Part shown: positions 13,834-26,486 of the stretch, in pieces | Layout of the letters: each line of letters begins with the position of its first letter | Numbering within the stretch: the first letter of the stretch is position 1 | Origin: Istiophorus platypterus | Taxonomy: Eukaryota; Chordata; Actinopteri; Istiophoriformes; Istiophoridae | Reading direction: 5' to 3' | DNA: 64,000 nucleotides | NCBI GenBank assembly: GCA_016859345.1 | Contig: CM029121.1 | Span: 29,394,527-29,458,526 of the forward strand | Notes under the pieces: model-generated | What the model saw: the letters and a program-made list of their open reading frames with translations, nothing else | The model's database searches: none | Told to the model about the DNA's origin: nothing | Made by a program: the position numbers and the translations under genes

Positions 13834-14000
13834 CTTCTCCTCATGCAACTTTGACGTCAGAGGAACAAAAGCCGCGCGCTGAGGGTTCAAACATTTAAAG
13901 ACACAGGACACCACAGACAAGCGATAACACATAGGTCACTACAGACAGGTCGCTACAGACAGGACACCACAGACAAGTCATGATAGACAGGAGACCACAG
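13834..14000 (-). promoter_or_regulatory. Likely nup160 5' UTR and core promoter
   Basis: The bases just upstream of the nup160 ATG are moderately GC-rich and contain several CpG dinucleotides. I see no TATA box at a usual distance, which fits a housekeeping promoter. The transcription start cannot be fixed from sequence. Upstream DNA passes directly into a 14-bp minisatellite, so the promoter must lie in or beside the repeat. Confidence 0.4.
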
Positions 14001-14090
14001 ACAGGTCGCTACAGACAGGTCACCACAGGCAGATTACTACAGACAGGACACCACAGACACGTCACTACAGACAGGAGACCACAGACAGAT
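13902..14090. repeat. 14-bp minisatellite upstream of nup160
   Basis: About 13 imperfect copies of a 14-bp unit, typified by GTCACTACAGACAG and GACACCACAGACAG. Variation is concentrated in the first six bases and the ACAGACAG half is stable. The array begins about 70 bp upstream of the nup160 start codon. Units are contiguous with no spacers, which excludes a CRISPR-like array. Confidence 0.85.
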
Positions 14091-15673
14091 CTGTGTAATA
14101 ATCAATAACACACTGGGTATATATTTATTTATCCCACGCATCATGCTCAGAGAAATTCAACAGGACTTAAAATAAAGATAAAAGAAAAAGAAAAGATAAA
14201 AGAAAAATATTTCTGAATTTATGAAATTCAAGCTTTTCATAGTTGAACCTAAACAGAGGATTAGAATAAGGATGCACCAGCCATTGGATTAACAAAAATG
14301 GTATAGGCTAATGCCTTGGCCTTAATACAGAGGTTGCCTCTGCATGCATCTTATGAGGATTTCAGTCGAGAGTCATGATTTCTGGGACTCTCCAGTCTCC
14401 TGCAAGGTAAAGATAAAGACAGTGGGACAACAGAACCTGATGAATCTGCATATGCGGTGACACCAACTGCTACATAAGGCAGCAACATACTGGTCTTTGA
14501 CAAATGCATGAATTGTGCCCCTGTCTTTTATAAATCACCCTTTTATTTATGTTCTCTCTCTGTGTAGCCAACTAAAACATGCTCTTGATTTTTATTCAAG
14601 CCCTTATCCTAACATGCAATTTAATTATCAGCTAATAACTGAAACACTCAACAATACTAACAATCAATAAATTATTTAGCTTTAAAAATTTTAACTCTGA
14701 AGAATGTGCATTAATATCTGAGCTTAATGAAATATGTTGCATCTATTTAGTACCAGCACAAAGCAGGTTCAATAACATCTAACAATAATATACAGACCAT
14801 CATGTCTACAAAAGGAATATAAAGTCTAAGCATTTAAGCACAACGACATTCTTAGACAGGGAAAGGTGTTATAACCTTTAATCAAAAAAACATTTTGTTG
14901 GTAAAAGTAGCAGCATAAACGTAAAAGTTATCTAAGTGAAATTTTCAAAAGAGGCACACATCAGACACCAAAAATGACACATGTCCACCAGCAGGTGCTG
15001 CTATAATCAAAGTGAAGGCATCTTGGCCAGTAACTCCAACATAATGAATTGTGGAGTCAAAAAGCTTGTGGCAGCAGTTCTCTGACTTAAGATGAAACTT
15101 GTGATACAGTCCATCCCCATTTCTGCCTTTAAATTTTTTTATTGTAAAATTATGAAATAAGCAAAACCATAAATAGTTAAACCTCTCCTAGGCTGTGAGT
15201 CCAGTCTGTATGAAACGTTGCACATAAAATCTATGGATTCTCATGATAAAATTTGTAAAAGAATTTCCGATGTTTCAAAAATGGCCAAGTTATAAATGAG
15301 CAACTTCAGAAAAGTTGCAGTGAAAACAGGAAGTGTAGCATATTTTGGCAACAGTTAGTCCTGTTAACAGGTAACTCAGTTTAGCAATTCCCCATGGCCC
15401 ACTGAGATTCTGTGCAAATTTGGCACCAATCAGCTACTAGATGGCACCTTTATTGTAATCATCAAAAATGGTAAAATTGTTTTTCCAAACTACTCTTAGA
15501 TTGTAAGTATGTTTTGCATGAAACTTCAAATGCATCATCTATGTACTCTCATGATCACAGGTTATTAATATATTTTGATACTCCAAAAAATACAAATCTT
15601 ATATAGGCAAGACTTATACTCATATAAAGGAAGTAATGTATCAACGATTAAAACCAAACCTGGACAGGTTTGG

Positions 15674-15735
15674 GTGAGAATAACTTTTAGGTATGGTGCA
15701 TAAATCACTAGTAGAAAAGACATTTACTTTCATTC
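15674..15735. repeat. 62-bp duplicated sequence, copy 1
   Basis: Nearly identical to 16560-16621 in the same orientation, with a single clear internal difference (GGTATGGTG versus GGTGTGGTG). The surroundings differ, so it is probably a fragment of an interspersed repeat rather than a local tandem duplication. Confidence 0.85.
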
Positions 15736-16029
15736 TTGTCTGTTGCCAGAATTCTAGCAAGAAACAGAAGAACTGAACACATCACACCTTTTCTTAAATC
15801 TTTACACTGTCTGACAGTTAACACAGAATAGGTTTTAAAGGGCTGCCTATGGTTTATAAATCACTCAGGAATATGGGGCAAAGTACATATCTGATATCCT
15901 TGAACATTATAAAGCCAGTAGGGCCCTTGCAGTCAGCTTGTAAAACCTCAAGTAAAACCTTGGGTCGCTACTACTTTTGTCAAACTGGATTTTTTTTATC
16001 TTATGAAATTTTTTATTCTTATTACCTCC

Positions 16030-16068
<39 letters not shown>

Positions 16069-16559
16069 CTCTCATATTGAGAGGTACAGCCTTGGGGTAT
16101 GTTTATTTCAGTTGTGCTGTTACCTGCCCAGATATGTTCATTCTTTCAGTGCAGCAGCAGAAGCAGGTAGGTTCACATTCACTCATTTTAACACAATCTG
16201 TTTTAGATTCATTTCAGTTTTTGTAGGGTTTAATTTCATCAGTGGTGAGGCAAAAAAATCTTATCATAAATGTGCATGTACAACAGGTTTAAAATGGTTG
16301 GAACAAAGAAATCTCTGAAACAATCAGTTTACCTGCAACTCCTGCACCAAATACATTCATTCACATACTGTGAAGCCATCTGTCAGTTCATATTGAGCCA
16401 GTTGTCGTGGTATGACAGCAGGTGAAAGTGTCAGGAAAGAAAAATGAGTCTAACTTGATAGACTTTTCATGAAAAGTAAATAAAGGGAAGCCAGTGGAAA
16501 GAAAAGTCAATTATGGAAAAAATATTATTCCTATTATGAGAATGTATGTAGTGATACGA

Positions 16560-16621
16560 GTGAGAATAACTTTTAGGTGTGGTGCATAAATCACTAGTAG
16601 AAAAGACATTTACTTTCATTC
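16560..16621. repeat. 62-bp duplicated sequence, copy 2
   Basis: Direct copy of 15674-15735, starting at the shared TGAGAATAAC and ending at ACTTTCATTC. Intergenic, noncoding, family not recognised. Confidence 0.85.
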
Positions 16622-19600
16622 CCTGTCACTGGGGTTTGAATTTTTTAAAGCTCTTTTAAATTGAGATCTCAGATGACATTAGTGATGATCACACAGTGAG
16701 ATGCAGACAGGGTGATGTTACTCGGGTTTCTGTTTCCAGTTTTAGTGTCTTGTCTGGAGTCTCATGATGCTTTCATGATGCTTTCATGTTTGTAATCCTC
16801 TCAGAAATGAAACTTGTGATCCTGGAAGCCTGTTCTTGACCATTGTTCATCCCCAGTTATCTATTTTTTTTCTTGAAGAACCACTCCACTTTAAAACTTT
16901 GATTGTTTTTACCAGGTTTGGTTTATTACTATATCTTGCAGCTTGTGCTACCAGAGAATGTAAGCTCCAGTTTTTCTTCAAAAGGCTGACTTTTACATCT
17001 GTGTTGTACAAGATAATCCACTTAATTCATGCTGACCACAGCTGCCTCTGTTCTTCAAATGAAAATGCTAACTTCTGCCAAATATGGGCAAATGACCACA
17101 TAGCACTCAGCAAGCAGCAAACAGCAACATGGCAGCAGGTAGTCAGCCCCACTTGGCAGCAAGTTTGTTTCCTCTGCTCTCTTTACCAAAGACTTAGGAC
17201 ATGTGTTCTGTTGTTTTCGCACTCAGGGCTCAGCACATTGTGAACTTGCTGCTGTCCCTCGATAGAGACCTCTGATCCAAGAAAAAAAAAATATTCTATC
17301 ACACTCCGACCTGAGACTGTAGAAAACTGATAATTATCCTTTTGGAACTAAGGATTTTTAAGGTCATAAATTAATTCAGAATCACATCAGTTTCTAATTT
17401 AATCAATTCCAATAAACCATACTTTTTTCTGTTGCCAGGAGGTGGAGCTTGGCCCCACTTGCCCCAAATGACCCATCACCTCTCCACAGATAGATAATTT
17501 TATTCTCAGTTCTACCTCAGAGGTTTAGTGGACACTGCTCGTTAGTAATGCAGTGTCAGGGGATCTATGTCATATGTAGTGCGAGAGTGGGTGGGATAAT
17601 CATAGTTCAACAATGAAACCAGTCTTACATTATATGAAGGAACAAGTAGATATAGGAAATTATGAGTTAGATTTCTACATGTAGAACAACAGAGACTCTA
17701 TGATGTTCACAGATTACTCCCCAGATTCAACATGGGATAAATCCAAAATGATAAAATAATGTGTTCAAAGTGACAAGTAGAGGTGTGAAGTAGATACTTA
17801 CTCAGTACGTTGACGTGTTTATAGTGGGAGCACAGGGTTAAAACACTTAGCAAACTTTGTTTAATTAATGAAATCCAGAGCTGTCTTTGAATTCTGCCCT
17901 GCTTTTACATCAATGGTATGTATCGTAGATGTTTAATGTTCTTACATTTTTAAGAGAACATCTTGTTTAAATAAAGTCGATTGAAAAGGAACCATCTACA
18001 GTTTCAGGATAAAATAGTTGATATATTTTGTTATACCTGTGGAATATTTGAAACCCTTTTATGATTTGAGAAATCCTTGTGGAAGGATCAGAAAATACAC
18101 TGATGCATACAGAGGTTTACCAACAGTAAGAGTAGCAGAAATGGCAAAGAAACATGGCAAAATTTTGAAAAGATTTTTTTCCCTCTTTGTAACAGAAATG
18201 AAATGATGGCATTGCTGCTACATATAGAAAGTATTGTGTGTATTGTTTTAAAGATGGGTATCAAAACAATTTGTATTCAGAGATCATGTAGAAACACACT
18301 GAAGTTCAGTAAATCCCCACAATTACTGCTGAGGCTGAAACATTCCCGTCAAAGTTCATCAGTCCCATAAGGGTTCACAGATTACTGCTGAATGAGGAGT
18401 TCATCAGCCGAGCTCATCATCAGCGGGGAGGGGGGCAACGAAGTACACAATTCTACATTACTACTATTCATTTGTCAGATGCTTTTATCCAAAGCGACAT
18501 ACATCTTAGAGCTGAAACAACACAAGCAAGGATCTAGTCAGTAGAGAACAACATGAGTCAGATCCATGAAGCAAAGCTCAGATCTGATGGATGTAGGTGC
18601 CTGCAGGCAGTGTGAGAGGCAACGCTTGGGGTGAATAGGATGAATTTTTTTTTTCAGTCTATTGAGTACAGAGGTGTTCACCAAAGAGATATTTATTCAC
18701 ACAATATATAATCTAGCCCAGGTCTGGAATGATGCAGGTAATCAAATAAAAGCAAAAATAATTCATAATCTGAGGACATTTAGAGGAATGCCCCATGTAA
18801 ACATTAACTTCAACAATAAAGCTACTGAAACTAGATTTTGACAGAAGGACCTCCTAAAAGACAGAGTCTAAAAAAATAAATAAATAAAATTAAAAAAAAT
18901 CAGGAAGTGGCCTCCAAACTTTCATCATTTCAGTTTAAGCTATAATTTGGTGGTACGCATTTAGAAATATATCGCACAGAGTGATCCTGAAGGTCTAGAT
19001 GTCTGAGGGGCTAGGGGACTGGGGGACTGGTGGTCACATGCTCCTGGTGGACTGGGGGTCTTGACATCTGGGAGACTGGTGGTCTGGGGTTGGTTAGCTT
19101 CTTTGCTTGGCTGCTGATCCAGTTTTGTTATAAAACATTCTTTCTTTGTTATATGTGTTGTATTTATGACTGTGGATCTGTGATTTCATGTATTTATTGA
19201 AAAGGTTTGTCTGATAACATTGAACCTCCAGAAGAAATCAGAATATTTATCATATATGCAGACTTTTCTGTAACTATAATTAAACCACATTGACACAGTG
19301 AGACATGAAGAGACAACCAATCAGACTGATCATCAGTCTGCTGCATTTCAAAGTGAATCCACCCCAAAATATTTCTGATTTGTGAACATGTTTCCTCTTG
19401 TAACTTCAGGTTAGTTGTTCACTGTTAGCCACATGCTAAAAGTGTTGATATAGATTCAGTTTGTGCTTGAATGTCAAACCACAGTTTAAAGTGGCTTAAT
19501 GTAGCTGCCAAGAAACATTCCTGTCAATCAAAATAAATCAGTCATAACAACACACACATTCACATAGTAACACACAGAGCGATGTATTAGCATTGCTGTA

Positions 19601-19789
19601 TGACAGGTGTTGTTATGCCGATGTTAAGTCTTGCTGGTTTGTGTTTGTTTGAGGAGATAAAGTTGTGTTCAGATCTGACTTTAGATCAGTCAATAGACAG
19701 TAAGTCAGACAGCAACTCACCATGTGTTTGAATAATTCATAATAAATTATTACAATGGTTTGATGTATACATGTTTTTTCTTCTTTAAG

Positions 19790-19879
19790 AATCCATCAAG
19801 GACCAGTGTCCACCAAAGACCAGAATCTGCCAGAGTCCTCCAGAGGTCAGCGGCTGTCTCTCACATCTGTCAGTCCAAC
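19790..19879 (+). other. lamb4 5' UTR part of first coding exon
   Basis: About 90 bases precede the ATG after an acceptor-like ...CTTTAAG at 19783-19789, suggesting at least one upstream noncoding exon. Alternatively transcription starts nearby and this is not a spliced boundary. The ATG at 19880 has A at -3 and opens MIFIFIILLPAAQ, a plausible signal peptide completed by exon 2. Confidence 0.5.
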
Positions 19880-22795
19880 ATGATCTTCATCTTCATCAGT
19901 GAGTTCAATTTTTTCATCATCAGATTATTTTCTCATTCATCAAATCTCATAAATAAAATATATAATCTCACGTATAAATTCATATATACAGCATGTGTTG
20001 CTCTTCATTGACATTGATTTTTCCACTGAAATATTCAGACACACATTTACACACATTTCCTCAAAATGAAAAACTGACACATTTGAGATCTCTCCTAGAA
20101 TTTAAAATCTCCCTGAACCATCTATGTCTCTACAGTTCTTCTACCAGCAGCTCAGCTCCAAGACCTTCAGGACCAGTGTCCCGGTGCCTCCTGTAACCCT
20201 CAGCTGGGTGATCTGATGGTGGGTCGAGCTGCTCAGCTCTCAGCGTCATCAACCTGCGGTCTGGATGGACCTCAGAACTACTGCATCATCGGATACCTGG
20301 AGGTGTGAGGTCACAGTGTAAAGTTGGGGTGGGGTCATCACACTCACACACAGGGTGTATATGTACACATACATGCACACATATACATACACATATAGAA
20401 AGACAAATATGGGTTGTTCATACCCCTTCACTTTTTGCACATTGTGTTGTACATTTAATTTTAAATAAAGTTGCCATTTCAAACCGTGAATTTACTTAAT
20501 TTCCCATTATAACAAAGTGAAAAACATTTTTTGCAAATCTATTAATCAGAATCAGAAAAGCTTAATTAATTGTTACAACTGCTCACCACTCAGTTAGGAA
20601 AGAGGAGAAACTGTTATAAAATAGTAAAAAAAAATAAATACACATTAAGTAAATGTAAAAATGTACAAATGCAAACATGCAAAGGGCATTTCCTTTTATA
20701 GTAATGTCACATGGAAGGCACCATCAGAAAGCTTTCTAAGGTAAGTGTCTACAAGCTTTGCACATCTGGATTTCTTGATTTTATTCCATTCCTCCTGGCA
20801 GATCCTCTCAAGCTCTGTCATATTAGAGCGCATGTTAACTGCCCTCTCCAGGTCCCTGCATAGATATTGTATTGGGTCTAAGTCTGGGCTTTGGCTGGGT
20901 CACTCATGGACAATCAGAGACTTGTCCTGAAGCTGCTCAAGTGTTGTCTTGGCTGTATGCTTCGGGTTATTGTCATGCTGAAAGGTGAATACTTGCCCTA
21001 GTTTCAGGACAACTGCACTATGAAGCCAGCTTTCTACGAGGACCCCTCTGTACTTGGCTGCACTCATCCTTCCCTCAGTTTTGACCAGACCTTTTGTTAC
21101 CATTTTGTCAAGATGGGTTATTAAGGGTAGACAGAGGGGCAAAATGGTATTTTTTATCCATTTAAAATTAAATCTACAACACAATAATATGTGCTAAAGA
21201 GGAAGGAGGGTGAACCCTTCTGAAGCCACATACTTTAACTAACACACAGTGTATGTGTTTGAATAAACTGCATCTGAACTCTCTGGCTGACTGATCTGTT
21301 CCTGGCTCATACTCTGACTTTCATACTGAAACATGTTCTGATCTGTCACTTTATTATCTGACTCTTTTCTCTCTGCTCCCTCCTCCCTGAGGATCATTTC
21401 CACTTCTCATTACTGCATTTTTCCTCTCCATCCATCTCACTTTTCTTCTTTCTTTAGGAACCTTACTCTCCCACGCAAATGTTTAATTAAAAACACACTT
21501 TTTTTTTACATTCACTTTATCAGTACACAGTAAAATATGTGAACAGTTGGCTGATTGTCACAAGGACAGTATTAATTATAAATGATGCCCTGCAGTGGGT
21601 TCAGGCTGTGTCATCATAAATCTGCTGAGCTCCTTGACCGGAAACCTAATTCACTAATCCTGAACTAATTTACCTTTAATCTGCTTTTAACACCTCTTCT
21701 CATTCAAGGAAAGAGCAGATATTTAGAGGCATGATCAATTCAGTCTAACTAGTTTTGCCTAGAATTCATTGATTAATAAATGCGTCCAGAGCTTCATTTT
21801 TATTAAACTTTAATTTGAGATTTTGTTGTTAAATTGTTTTAAAATTCAGGTTCTATTCATTTTTTCTGAGATTATTTCAGTGTAAGCAATTAACCCTTTT
21901 TCTAAAAATATAAATATGACTGTTCTTTACTGTTTTTAGTGTCCTGTTCTGTTCCGTTCTGTTCTGTGCTGTCAGATTATTCAAGTAGTCTGTTGGGTAA
22001 AGACCTTCTTCCTTTATAGAGTATATCCTTACAAATTCTACATATAGATTTTTTTCTATACTTTCTGCTACATTTCTATGATCTATATCTACACTTTAGA
22101 AATCTTTTTTTAAACAAACTATTTAAACCATTTAAACCAAGTTTAAGATGATTTATCAGATAATCTCGATTCAGTGTCAGTTTACTGAGAGGTGGACAGG
22201 ATCATTTAGACCTCTGCACTTATCAGTAAATTATTTTTTGACAGTAAACAATGTAGTATTGATATTTATGATGGTGCTGAATATGTTTTCATCCATCAGG
22301 AGGACCAGAAATGCTTCACATGTGACTCTCATCTGCCGTACAATCACTACAGCAACCCAAACAGCCATCGCATTGAGAACATCATCACGACCTTTGACCC
22401 CGAAAGAAAAATGAAGTGGTGGCAGTCTGAGAATGGTGAGTTAAAACATCATGAAGATAGTGACTGTCTAATCAGAGAGGATGTGAAACACCATGTGGCT
22501 AGAAAGTTGAAAACTGTCAAATGAGAGATGACAACCAAATGGTTCATGTTAAAACTGAATGTATGAATCATAATAATAATTAGCAATATGATAAAATAAT
22601 CAAAATTTTTATTCATCCAGCTGTGTTTCTATGACACCTGTGTAACTGCTTCCCTATTGTGTTATCTGCAGGCATTCATCAGGTCAGCATCCAGTTAGAT
22701 TTGGAGACAGTTTTCCAGTTCAGTCACCTGGTCCTAACCTTCAAGGTAAAATACTAAACAAGCACTGCGTGTATGTATGTATGTGTGTGTGTGTT

Positions 22796-22852
<57 letters not shown>

Positions 22853-25367
22853 CACAAATGGCTTTGAGTTTTGCTTCAGAGTCGTTCTCCTTAGCACCAT
22901 TGAGATCTTGATTAGGGCTCTTAGTGTCCTGTTGTTGCTATACATTTTCCAGCATTCATGGATCCATGTGTGCAGTATTGAGTCATAGGCTTTCCTGTAG
23001 TCAATCAAGGCAGTGCACAGGTTGGTCTGCCTGGTCTTGCAGTCTTGGCTGATTGCTCTATTGACCAGTAGCTGGTGCTTGGCTCCCCTGGTATTACTAC
23101 TAATTCCTTTCTGGGCCCTGCTTTTGTATTGGGCCGTGTGCCTATTCATCTTGTAGTGGAAACTTGCTAAATATATGTATATTTAATCACGCTTAAATTA
23201 CTTAAACTCATATACCCACAAGTGTTACTGCAGGGCATGAAAGGACAAGGAATAAGTAAGTATGTAAGAAATTGTCACGTGTTAAAAGAATGTTGGAAAC
23301 CTCTCCAAGACAGCCCTCAGATCAGGTGTCCCTGAGTTAGAAGTAAGCACAGCTGGTAGAATGTCAAGATATGATAAGAGCATGTCTACTGGGCAACTCA
23401 GGTTCCAACACTGAAATGAAGTGTGTCAGAAGCAAATAATACAACCATTGGTTAGAACCAAGGAAGTAACGTAATATGTCAGAAGCGGAAGAAAAAAACC
23501 CTTTTGTGAACTCTGGAAGAGAGATTGTCCAACAGTGGAATAGGAGGAGTTGTGAAAACTTTTTACACTGTTTATTCAATACAAATGTTCAGTCTTTGTA
23601 TTCTGCAGAATCAGACTCAGGCCTATTGTTTTTAATAAAAGATCTTGAATCGAGTCCTGTTGTCCAGGTGATTTTCTCGCCATAATCTTAGCAGCTATGA
23701 TGACTGACAGGAGGTTCCATGTGTAACAGAAGCAGGTTATTTGCCAGTAGTTGGACAGAATCTTGCCCTTCTGGGGATCCATCATGATTAAAACTGTCTG
23801 ACCTTGGGTTAAGCACTCTGGTTGCTGCCAGGTATTCAGGGAGTGCAGTTAGCTTCTATGGCCGGTAAGTGTGGATCATGTCGGGGCCCGGTGCTGTCCA
23901 GCTCTTCATACATAACACTCTTGGATGTCTGCCATTGTAATCCTTACTGGTTCTCGTTCTGGGAGATTGCTGTGGTCTGCTCTTACATCCCATAGCCTCT
24001 GAGGATTGGTGTTATGCGATTAATTCTAGGGGTTTAAAAAAAATATTACATTAGCACCATTTTCAGAGGGTAATTGGACAAACCACCATAATTATAAATA
24101 TAAGGATTCATTTTGATACTTGGATGAAAATCCTTTGCAATCAATGACCGCCTGAAGTCTGTGGGTCATTCAACCTAGAGTTTTTTTCTTTAGTAAGTGA
24201 AAAACATGCCCATTTGGGTTGAGGTCTGGTGACTGACTTTGCCATTGAAAAATATTCCATTTATTTCCCCTGAGTAGCTCCTGTGTTGCTTTCACAGTAT
24301 ATTTTAGGTCATTATCCATCTGTACTGTGAGGCACAGTTCTATCAGTTTTGCAGCATTTGGCTGAATCTGAGCAGATAGAAAAACCCTATACACTTAGAG
24401 ATTCATCCTGCTACTTCTACCATCAGTAACATCATCAATATACACCAGTGACCCAGTTCCATTGGCAGCCGAACATGTCCAGGCCATAACACTGCCTCCA
24501 CTATGTCTGACAGATGATGTGGTGGCTTTGGATCATGAGTCGTTCCTTCCTTCTCCAGACTCTTTTCTTCCATCGTTCTTGTAAAGGTTCATCTTGGTTT
24601 CATCTGTCCAAAGAATCTTTTTTCCAGAACTGTTCAGGCTTTTTTAAAATCTATCTATCATGGTGGTTCAAAGGAAAGATTTTGAAGTGTGTCAATGTCC
24701 AAATACTCATGGACCTAACTGTAATGTACACATTGTGTATATACTGTATATCTATACAGTATTTATATACAGTGATCCGTAAACTGATAATGATTACACT
24801 GTAACAATACACTATTTTGTACATGAGACAAAAAAAGTTAATTGAAAGTTAAAAAGTAAAAAACACAACCACATCACACCACTGGTCACTGTTGTAAACT
24901 GACAAACTGATCTGATAAAAAAAGGAAATATCCTGTGAGGTTAACTCACTGTTCTTGCTCTCGGCAGAGTTTTCGTCCAGCAGCCATGTTGGTGGAGCGA
25001 TCAAAGGATTTTGGACGAACTTGGAAAATCTTTCGTTACTTTGCAGAAGACTGTTTGCTTCATTTCCCCTCAGTGTCCAACGAGCCCGCAGACAGCGTCG
25101 ATGACATTGTCTGTGACAGCAGATACTCTGGATCAGAGCCGTCCACTGATGGAGAGGTGACGATTCAGTTCAATTAATTTTTGTTTATATAGTACCACAT
25201 CATAACAGATGTTATCTCAGGCACTTTTCATATAGAGCAGGTCTAGACCAGACTCTTTATAGTTACTATTTACAGAGATCCTACATTTCTCCCATGAACA
25301 AGAACTTGGCAACAGTGGAAATGAAAAACTTCCTTTAAACTTCTGTATCTATATCTATATATCTATA

Positions 25368-25447
<80 letters not shown>

Positions 25448-26486
25448 GATATATCGATATAAGTATATCGATATATATATATATATAGTGTGTGTGTGTG
25501 TGTGAAACAAAATGACAAACTAGATATATTGAATAAATAAACCCTAACTAAACTTCAGTCACATGATAGTGTATCATTGTGTGAATAGTTATGCTACTTA
25601 CTATACCACCTAAACCGTCGATGCCTATACTGTATATTCAGTTCAGTTACGTAGGATATAAGTAACTTTTTTTTTTCTGTTTATAAATCTGAGTCATATT
25701 CAGAAGACTTTTTCTTCTATTCGTCCACTAGGTGGTGCTGAAAGCGCTGGATCCGATCTTTGAAATACAAAACCCGTATGCACCAAACATCCAAGGTGAG
25801 GTTTTATGTTAGAGATTCATGTTTTCTGATTGATTGTTAGCTATCTGTCGAAGTTACGTACATTAAAAAGTTCAGATCAAAAGTTTAACCAACATTATAT
25901 TTAAGAGCTCAAGGTGCATTAACCTGCAACATGTTTATATGAGAGACATAAAGCTAAACCTATTAAACATGTATATATCAGACAGAGGAAGACACAGGGT
26001 TGTAGTAGTTGGCATTGTTCCCTAATAGTGAGAAGGTTCTGGGTTTGAACCCGGCCTGTGCTGAGTTGTGTGCTCTCCCTATTCTCCCCTATGGGTTTCC
26101 TCTGTATAGGCAGGTTAATTGACATCTTTGTGTGAATGTGAGCATGTTGCGAGCAGAACATATGCCTCTCGTCCTCAAGGAACAATTGGTATAGCTAATG
26201 GATAGCTGAATAGCAGAGAGAAAGAACAACATTTTAAACAATTGAATTTGTTTTTTGACTAACGTTTTCAGATCTGATCACTTTGACTAATATTCGGGTG
26301 AACTTCACTCGTCTGTTCACGCTCGGCGACACTCTGCTGAGTCGAAGACGCAGGAACCCTCAGAACAAATATTACTATGCTCTTTACAACATGGTAGTCC
26401 GAGGAAGCTGCTTCTGTAATGGACACGCCAGCAGTTGTACACCTGTGGATGGAGGACGGGGCGACGTCTTCACCCAGACTGGCATG
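19880..26486 (+). CDS. lamb4: lamb4 exons 1-7: signal peptide and LN (domain VI)
   Basis: Residues 1 to about 13 form a hydrophobic signal sequence; residues about 20-262 form the laminin N-terminal (LN) domain, which in the family drives calcium-dependent network polymerisation. Visible landmarks: GASCNPQLGDLMVGRA and STCGL in exon 2, KCFTCDS and WWQSENG in exon 3, RPAAMLVERSKDFGRTW and VCDSRYSGSEPSTDGE in exon 5, DPIFEIQNPYAPNIQ in exon 6, KYYYALYNMVVRGSCFCNGH in exon 7. The last of these leads into LE1. Sizes of exons 4, 5 and 6 (74, 189, 64 nt) equal those in downstream lamb1. Introns 2, 4 and 7 hold transposon relics. Confidence 0.92.

Larger units (their letters stand above)
14091..19789. 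other. Intergenic region between divergent nup160 and lamb4
   Basis: I see no convincing exon here. It is AT-rich, with a (CT)n microsatellite at 16029-16059, a 62-bp sequence present twice (15674-15735 and 16560-16621), a fish interspersed-repeat motif near 18470-18500 (GCTTTTATCCAAAGCGACAT) and a G-rich CTGG-reiterated patch at about 19005-19095. The frame at 18018-18206 has no recognisable family and normal intergenic composition. Upstream noncoding exon(s) and the promoter of lamb4 are probably in the right part. Confidence 0.6.

Noticed and set aside
13902..14090. Regular repeats resembling a CRISPR array
   Set aside because: Units are contiguous 14-mers without unique spacers, in a vertebrate nuclear locus.
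18018..18206. 62-codon open frame, possible small gene between nup160 and lamb4
   Set aside because: No recognisable family, AT-rich codon use, no splice or promoter signal; expected by chance in 6 kb.
20900..24394. Transposase frames as active genes
   Set aside because: Only C-terminal fragments remain, with missing catalytic N-terminal parts and frameshifts.
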